Source: a virus. From it: a stretch of 42,281 nucleotides of DNA. Position numbers and translations under genes: made by a program. Where the stretch lies: IMG/VR virus record IMGVR_UViG_3300046652_000050, positions 1 to 42,281 of that record. One strand, 5' to 3'. The first letter of the stretch is position 1; each line of letters begins with the position of its first letter. The notes beneath the pieces are model-generated. The model did not search any database. It was not told where the DNA came from and saw only the letters and a list, made by a program, of their open reading frames with translations. Below are positions 38,484-42,281 of this stretch, piece by piece.

Positions 38484-38693
38484 ATGCCAAAAAAGCAATA
38501 TATCGGGTTAAAGGATTTGTGCAAAAAATGCGCGGCGGTAGTAAGCAAGCGGCGGGCTGGATATGCAAACTCTAGGAACGCCGAGCTTAAAAAGCTAATT
38601 GCTATAGGCAGGAAGGCGAAACGCCAAAAAGGTCGTGATTTGCCCCCTCCCGTCATAGAATGGAGCGACGCGGAGATGGTAAAGAAGAAATAA
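38484..38693 (+). CDS. Small basic protein with CKKC motif
   Basis: 69 residues, Lys/Arg-rich, with LCKKCAAVVSKRR near residue 12 and a helical body. Only one Cys pair is present, so any zinc site would need a partner. First gene of the right-hand plus operon. It could bind nucleic acid; not assigned. Confidence 0.6.
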   Translation: MPKKQYIGLKDLCKKCAAVVSKRRAGYANSRNAELKKLIAIGRKAKRQKGRDLPPPVIEWSDAEMVKKK

Positions 38694-38697
38694 ACTA

Positions 38698-38820
38698 ATG
38701 AATTGCGAACATACAATAACAGAATGGGTCTTATACGCCGGAGATTGGCATCTTGTTTGCAGGGAGTGCAGGGAAACACAAAGGACGGAAACTGAAGAAG
38801 AACATGGCAAAAATAATTGA
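38698..38820 (+). CDS. 40-residue zinc-type micro-protein
   Basis: Starts MNCEHTITEW and has WHLVCREC; the pattern CxxH...CxxC gives a complete four-ligand zinc site as in many small phage proteins. An acidic tail follows. The start lies in AAATAAACTAATG, the leader motif seen before the capsid genes. It overlaps the next gene by 17 bases. Confidence 0.6.
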   Translation: MNCEHTITEWVLYAGDWHLVCRECRETQRTETEEEHGKNN

Positions 38821-38881
38821 AGCGTCTGTCGGCATTGTATTGATAGCGTTGTTTATAGCGATGTTCTTATTACTCAAATGA
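38804..38881 (+). CDS. 25-residue membrane micro-protein
   Basis: A single hydrophobic helix (ASVGIVLIALFIAMFLLL) with short polar ends. The stop overlaps the next start (ATGA), so it is tied into the operon by coupling. Could be a small toxin-like or membrane-anchoring peptide. Confidence 0.5.
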   Translation: MAKIIEASVGIVLIALFIAMFLLLK

Positions 38882-39135
38882 ACCTACAAGATTGCCGGTC
38901 AAGTATAAGTATTTTGAAAGACCATTCAGCGCGGGTAGCCGAGATGGTGCAGGACGCGGCGGAAGCGAAACATCAAAACTACGACGAGGATGTGCGGAAC
39001 GAGATCAAGGGCGACCTCCTGCTCATAGCGCAAAGGATGGCGACGGCGGAAAGCTATTGGGCGAAGTTGGAGCGGCCGACCCCATCAAGTAAGTTGTTCA
39101 AGTTTCCGAGCGCGGAGCGGGTCGCGGTCAAATAA
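38878..39135 (+). CDS. Hypothetical helical protein
   Basis: 85 residues, two long helices (SSISILKDHSARVAEMVQDA and DEDVRNEIKGDLLLIAQRMA) and a basic tail. Resembles small phage proteins that form helical bundles. Coupled to the micro-protein before. Function unknown. Confidence 0.65.
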   Translation: MNLQDCRSSISILKDHSARVAEMVQDAAEAKHQNYDEDVRNEIKGDLLLIAQRMATAESYWAKLERPTPSSKLFKFPSAERVAVK

Positions 39136-39148
39136 ACGTAAGGCGTGC

Positions 39149-39291
39149 AAATAGGGGTTCGGGGTGTAGGACGCACGTCTTCGCCCCTCCCTATTTCAAA
39201 GAAATAAACTAACAAAGGCGGCAGGGTGATGACAAATAAACAAAACATCCCCTAGAGCTACGGCTTTCATAATACCGCCCTCGAAGCTCTA
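39149..39291 (+). ncRNA. Two stem-loops in the leader of gene 39300
   Basis: Stem 1: AAATAGGG/CCCTATTT (39149-39156/39189-39196) with inner GGGG/CCCC. Stem 2: TAGAGCT/AGCTCTA (39253-39259/39285-39291) with inner CGG/CCG, ending nine bases before ATG 39300. Between them is AAATAAACTAAC, a copy of the capsid leader motif. Stem 1 may end the upstream transcript; stem 2 may control translation. Confidence 0.5.
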
Positions 39292-39299
39292 AAACTAAA

Positions 39300-39521
39300 A
39301 TGAAAAAATCAACCTTCAGTGAATTGCTGGACAGCAAAATTGCGTCCAGCCCGTTACAGAAGATACCGTGCTTGGGTTGCGGTTTGCCTACGAAGCGCAA
39401 GGACATCATGCCGGAATTTGGAGTTTGCGAAACCTGTTACGCGGAGTACGCTTCCGACATGGAGGCGAAATATGGCGAGGCAAGGTCGGAATCGGAAGAG
39501 TACATATACGCCCATGATTAA
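39300..39521 (+). CDS. Zinc-binding protein (two Cys pairs)
   Basis: 73 residues. CLGCG near residue 24 and CETC near 43, with a Lys/Arg stretch between, form a zinc ribbon; the tail is acidic. It overlaps the next gene by 8 bases. One of a series of such small proteins here. Function unknown. Confidence 0.68.
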   Translation: MKKSTFSELLDSKIASSPLQKIPCLGCGLPTKRKDIMPEFGVCETCYAEYASDMEAKYGEARSESEEYIYAHD

Positions 39522-39723
39522 AACCGAAACAAAAGAATACATCGGCTATTGCGAGCGTTGCGGCCACGGGATCAAGACCGGCAGCGAGGCAATGAGGGAT
39601 TGGCATGGGAACATACGGCGGTGCATGTACTGTGCGGGGAAGCCGGAGAACAAGTGTGGGAAACCGCATAATAACGGCGAGGAATCGTGTGTCGAGTGCG
39701 AAGCTATAAAAGCGGGCATCTAA
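39514..39723 (+). CDS. Zinc-binding protein (three Cys pairs)
   Basis: 69 residues from ATG 39514. CERCG, CMYC and CVEC, plus single Cys and His residues (DWHGN, CGKPH), could hold one or two zinc ions. The upstream extension overlaps the gene before and is a shadow. Likely nucleic-acid or protein adaptor. Function unknown. Confidence 0.68.
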   Translation: MIKTETKEYIGYCERCGHGIKTGSEAMRDWHGNIRRCMYCAGKPENKCGKPHNNGEESCVECEAIKAGI

Positions 39724-39726
39724 ACC

Positions 39727-40074
39727 ATGAATGAAAAAAAACCTAAAAAAGAAAAAGCGAGAACCGTTGAAATCGTCCGTTCTTACGCATATAAGCTCGG
39801 AAGACCGGACTACAGTAGTGCGGACTTCCGTTGCGAGGTACGGAAAACCTGCCTTGAAAGCGAAATGGCGATAGCGTCCGCCCAGCTGGACAAGTTCTGC
39901 TTTGACGAGGTGATGCTTGCAAGGGCGCAGTTCCTCGGCGCGGCGGCGCAGGTGGGCAAGAAGCCGGAGGTGATGACGAAGGACGAGGTGAGAAGCGCAG
40001 GGATGGATGGCATAGGAGATGAAAGCGGCGTGGTCGAACCGCCGAGTGAAGTAATAAATTATGAAAAACTATGA
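39727..40074 (+). CDS. Hypothetical protein next to SSB-like gene
   Basis: 115 residues. A basic start (KKPKKEKARTVEIVRSYAYKL), a helical middle (ESEMAIASAQLDKFCFDEVM) and an acidic end. It overlaps the SSB-like gene by 4 bases (ATGA), suggesting a shared role in DNA metabolism. No family recognised. Confidence 0.65.
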   Translation: MNEKKPKKEKARTVEIVRSYAYKLGRPDYSSADFRCEVRKTCLESEMAIASAQLDKFCFDEVMLARAQFLGAAAQVGKKPEVMTKDEVRSAGMDGIGDESGVVEPPSEVINYEKL

Positions 40075-40595
40075 ACAATTTAGCAAAACAATTATTGGAT
40101 AGCGCGGTCGAGAAGGGTGGCGTACGCGAGCGTGATGAGTTCTTTTCGGTAACTGACAAGAAGGTGGTTGATGCGGGGGATGGCGACATGGCTACGATTG
40201 AGAAGCCGAATGGGTTGCATTTCGTAACCATTTTGGAACAGAAAATCGGCAAGGGAAAGTCTTTCAAGGGGAACGAGCAGAACGAATTGCAAATGGTGGT
40301 GCAAGACCGGCACAACGGAAAGGTGTCCAAGAAAAATTGGAATGTCGCCGTGAAGAATGAGGACGATGGGAAATTGCATTACATCGTCGAGGCGTTGGGG
40401 AAGATGGAAGTCGGGGAGGAATTTTGCGTCGAGGCGTTTAAGATGCAGAACGGAAAGTACGGCAAGAGCATCTCAAAAGTGGCTTCCCAGAGGGTCGAAA
40501 AAGCCCCGTTAGTTGAACAGGACGGCGACAGTTTCAAACCATTGCCGCCATTGAGCGATGAGCCGGAAATTGATCCATCGAGCATACCGTTCTAA
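40071..40595 (+). CDS. SSB-like single-stranded DNA-binding protein
   Basis: 174 residues. A beta-rich middle (HFVTILEQKIGKGKSF, ELQMVVQDRHNGKVSKK, HYIVEALGKMEVGEEFCVEA) fits an OB-fold. The last ten residues, PEIDPSSIPF, copy the acidic, IPF-ending tail of bacterial SSB, which docks host replication and repair enzymes. This is the best replication-related gene in the window and would recruit host proteins. The fold is inferred; the tail is seen directly. Confidence 0.65.
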   Translation: MNNLAKQLLDSAVEKGGVRERDEFFSVTDKKVVDAGDGDMATIEKPNGLHFVTILEQKIGKGKSFKGNEQNELQMVVQDRHNGKVSKKNWNVAVKNEDDGKLHYIVEALGKMEVGEEFCVEAFKMQNGKYGKSISKVASQRVEKAPLVEQDGDSFKPLPPLSDEPEIDPSSIPF

Positions 40596-40596
40596 C

Positions 40597-40986
40597 ATGG
40601 AAAACAAGGTCAACGAATATATTTTCAAGCTGTCTGGCGGCGCGAGCATCCCTGCGCCGCTTGAGATGGACAAGTCTTATGAAGTTACCGTCCATGCCGA
40701 CGTTACGAGCCAAAGCGACGAGAGCAATGACGACGGGACGGTTGACCGCATTTTCAAGGCGAAGTTCATCCGTGCGGAGATAGTGTCGGACAACGGGACG
40801 GTTACGCGGACGCGCGACGCGCGGAAGCGCAGCCAACAGCTCCGCGCGGTGCATCGGAACGAATGGCACGAGCAGGGGCGCAATCTGACCGAGGAGGAGT
40901 ATTATGACATCGAGCAATCTTATATCATCCAGAAGCGTATCGAGTTGGGGCGCGATGAGTTCCGGCGGCGGTTGGAAAAAGAATAA
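40597..40986 (+). CDS. Hypothetical protein after SSB-like gene
   Basis: 129 residues from ATG 40597 (the extension to 40558 overlaps the SSB-like end). Beta-rich first half (YIFKLSGGASIPAPLEM, YEVTVHADVT, FKAKFIRAEIV) and a very basic, helical second half (TRTRDARKRSQQLRAVHRNEW). It could be a DNA-binding partner of the SSB-like protein. No family recognised. Confidence 0.68.
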   Translation: MENKVNEYIFKLSGGASIPAPLEMDKSYEVTVHADVTSQSDESNDDGTVDRIFKAKFIRAEIVSDNGTVTRTRDARKRSQQLRAVHRNEWHEQGRNLTEEEYYDIEQSYIIQKRIELGRDEFRRRLEKE

Positions 40987-40990
40987 AAGT

Positions 40991-41218
40991 ATGGCATACC
41001 AATTCGATAAAGAGAAACACGATGCTTTCATGGCCATGATGGATGCGAAGTATGGCGGTTGGCTTCCCCATCCTGAAACGTGCGTCTGCAAATCCTCCCT
41101 TCCAGCAGTAAAAAGGGAGCTGGCGAAGCAGCCGCAAAAGCTGGACTTTGCGCCGCAGGAGTTCCAAACGCCGGAGGAGGAGGTAAAAAGCCTATTCAAG
41201 AGTATCAACGAAATCTAA
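40991..41218 (+). CDS. Small hypothetical protein
   Basis: 75 residues. FDKEKHDAFMAMMDAKYG, a CVC pair near residue 32 and an acidic helical end. Not recognised. The position in the SSB/NinG operon suggests DNA metabolism. Confidence 0.6.
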   Translation: MAYQFDKEKHDAFMAMMDAKYGGWLPHPETCVCKSSLPAVKRELAKQPQKLDFAPQEFQTPEEEVKSLFKSINEI

Positions 41219-41222
41219 CCCC

Positions 41223-41315
41223 ATGAACCGCAACCAGTACCTCCTCTTCCTCCCCGTCTTCATCGCCGCCGCGCTGTTCATTGTCGGCTCAATAATCTTT
41301 ATTAAATTCCTATGA
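41223..41315 (+). CDS. 30-residue membrane micro-protein
   Basis: A polar start (MNRNQY), one hydrophobic segment (LLFLPVFIAAALFIVGSIIF) and a Lys near the end. Coupled to the next gene by ATGA. Fourth of the very short membrane proteins listed. Confidence 0.55.
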   Translation: MNRNQYLLFLPVFIAAALFIVGSIIFIKFL

Positions 41316-41833
41316 ACCAAGAACCAAAACATCCCATCACCGGCGAGGAGTGCCGTCCCTATGACTATACGGGTCATTGTCGGCACATGGACATTTCAAT
41401 TTGCCCCCATTGCGGCAAGCCGGTGCACGATTGCTTCGCGCCGGTCGAGCCGGCGGCGAAGGAAGCATTGACGCATGACCAGTTCGATAAAAATGAATTA
41501 CGGGATAACGTGACATTTATTCCGGCGGCGAAGGAAACTTGGTATCTTGATTTGGACGTTCTCATCTCGCGATTCCATTTGACGCTTGGGCAAGATTCCA
41601 CGCTCAAAAAGTTCATCTCTTCCCTCCTCGCCTCTCAGCGGCAGGAAGCGTATGAGGAAATGGATAACAAGTGGCAAATGAAATTCGCCTATAAACTGAA
41701 CGAACTCATTAAATTACTTGAACCAGTTGCGCCCGCTTACTCAATCCGTCTTACTAATATAACCGCAGATATGTATGACTGTTTTTCCGCCTACCAGTCG
41801 AAGCTCAAATCCATGACTCATGAAAAGGAGTAA
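41312..41833 (+). CDS. Hypothetical protein with N-terminal Cys/His cluster
   Basis: 173 residues. The first 45 residues hold GHCRHMDISICPHCGKPVHDC, a likely zinc site. The rest is helical (SSLLASQRQEAYEEMDNKWQ). It overlaps the NinG-like gene by 14 bases. No family recognised. Confidence 0.68.
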   Translation: MNQEPKHPITGEECRPYDYTGHCRHMDISICPHCGKPVHDCFAPVEPAAKEALTHDQFDKNELRDNVTFIPAAKETWYLDLDVLISRFHLTLGQDSTLKKFISSLLASQRQEAYEEMDNKWQMKFAYKLNELIKLLEPVAPAYSIRLTNITADMYDCFSAYQSKLKSMTHEKE

Positions 41834-42254
41834 TATAAAACGTATCAGCAGCGATCCCCGCAAAAAAGCGATAGCCGCGCTCGACAGGGTTTTGAGCAAG
41901 ATGGTGCGCGAGCGGGACAAGGACGAGGGCTGCATTACTTGTGGCAAAGACGGCGTGATGGATTGCGGCCACTTTATCCGGCGCGAGTGCATGAGCACAA
42001 GGTTCAATCCGATGAATGTTAACGCGCAATGCCGGCAGTGCAACCATTTCTTGTCCGGCAACCTCTACGAGTACGCCTTGCGCTTGGACGCGAAGTACTA
42101 CGGCGGCACGGCTTGGTTACTCCGCGCGGAAAGCAAGAGCATGCGGACGTGGACCGTGGACGAGCTGAACTTCCTTACGGATGCCGCGCGGAAAGGGAGC
42201 AGGGTGTACAACCAAGCGTATGAGGGACTTGCCCCACTGCAAAAAGCAGCGTAA
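41820..42254 (+). CDS. NinG/Rap-like recombination endonuclease
   Basis: 144 residues. CITCGK (38-43), DCGHFIRRE (48-56), TRFNPMNVNAQCRQCNHFLSG in outline (60-80, with Cys71 and Cys74) and GNLYEYALRLD match the NinG (lambda Rap) family. These enzymes cut branched recombination intermediates. It lies at the end of the SSB-like operon, fitting a role in recombination-dependent DNA handling before packaging. Confidence 0.86.
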   Translation: MKRSNIKRISSDPRKKAIAALDRVLSKMVRERDKDEGCITCGKDGVMDCGHFIRRECMSTRFNPMNVNAQCRQCNHFLSGNLYEYALRLDAKYYGGTAWLLRAESKSMRTWTVDELNFLTDAARKGSRVYNQAYEGLAPLQKAA

Positions 42255-42268
42255 AATTACCTTATAAC

Positions 42269-42281
42269 ATGAAGGGTCGCC
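42269..42281 (+). CDS. Start of HNH endonuclease gene (continues at base 1)
   Basis: ATG 42269 opens a frame of four full codons and one base. Adding bases 1-2 completes a CAA codon and continues without a stop into the HNH gene at 1-275, giving 95 residues. It begins 14 bases after the NinG-like stop, normal spacing for this genome. Confidence 0.7.

Noticed and set aside
39229-39255. Seven-residue leader peptide
   Set aside because: ATG to TAG frame in the leader of gene 39300, too short to support and without a ribosome site.
1-42281. CRISPR array, tRNA genes or stop-codon reassignment
   Set aside because: No spaced repeat array or tRNA fold was found by reading, and TAA, TAG and TGA all end well-supported genes.

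Overview
The window reads as the genome of a tailed bacteriophage with a short, podovirus-like tail. It has a small and large terminase, portal, scaffold, HK97-type capsid protein, a beta-rich tail hub, a tail-tube/adaptor protein, ejection-type proteins with a lytic transglycosylase and several fibres. I see no sheath, tape-measure or baseplate genes. All three stop codons are used normally, so the genetic code is standard. The host cannot be named. Most genes lack a Shine-Dalgarno sequence, and the Sec-type fibre genes with DUF2341/LamG modules are of a kind often met in environmental (metagenomic) sequence; that impression is only an inference. The two ends of the window join in frame to make one complete HNH endonuclease gene (42269-42281 plus 1-275), so the sequence is probably a complete, circular or circularly permuted genome of 42,281 bp.

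Layout. 1-2957: HNH endonuclease, a GroES-like co-chaperonin, two small genes, a GroEL-like chaperonin and two small genes, mostly linked by short overlaps. 2950-6328: membrane micro-protein, unknown protein, TerS, TerL. 6361-6486: structured RNA candidate. 6509-15054: portal, a run of small basic proteins with a shared N-terminal KSxAL motif, scaffold, capsid, two decoration-like proteins, head completion and coiled-coil proteins. 15060-22063: tail hub, adaptor/tube, internal low-complexity protein, transglycosylase. 22044-22784: a minus-strand membrane gene and a 0.5-kb non-coding stretch with a minus-strand promoter and a possible RNA pseudoknot. 22785-30264: small virion proteins and three fibre genes with N-terminal signal peptides, interrupted by a homing endonuclease. 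30261-32386: lysis region (membrane coiled-coil protein, papain-like peptidase, homing endonuclease, holin-like protein). 32494-33711: four genes with strong Shine-Dalgarno sites, ending at an intrinsic terminator.

33930-42281 holds probable early functions. There is a short plus operon (34151-34939) and an AT-rich minus operon (35037-36728) with an MT-A70 methyltransferase and a ribbon-helix-helix regulator. A divergent promoter/operator hub follows (36735-36899), then an HNH gene, three iteron-like repeats before a winged-helix protein, a minus-strand HNH gene, a long RNA-type hairpin, and a plus operon of small zinc-binding and membrane proteins ending with an SSB-like protein and a NinG-like nuclease. 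I find no DNA polymerase, primase, helicase, RNA polymerase or integrase. If the genome is complete, replication must rely on the host, perhaps recruited through the iteron/winged-helix pair. The chaperonin pair presumably helps fold virion proteins.
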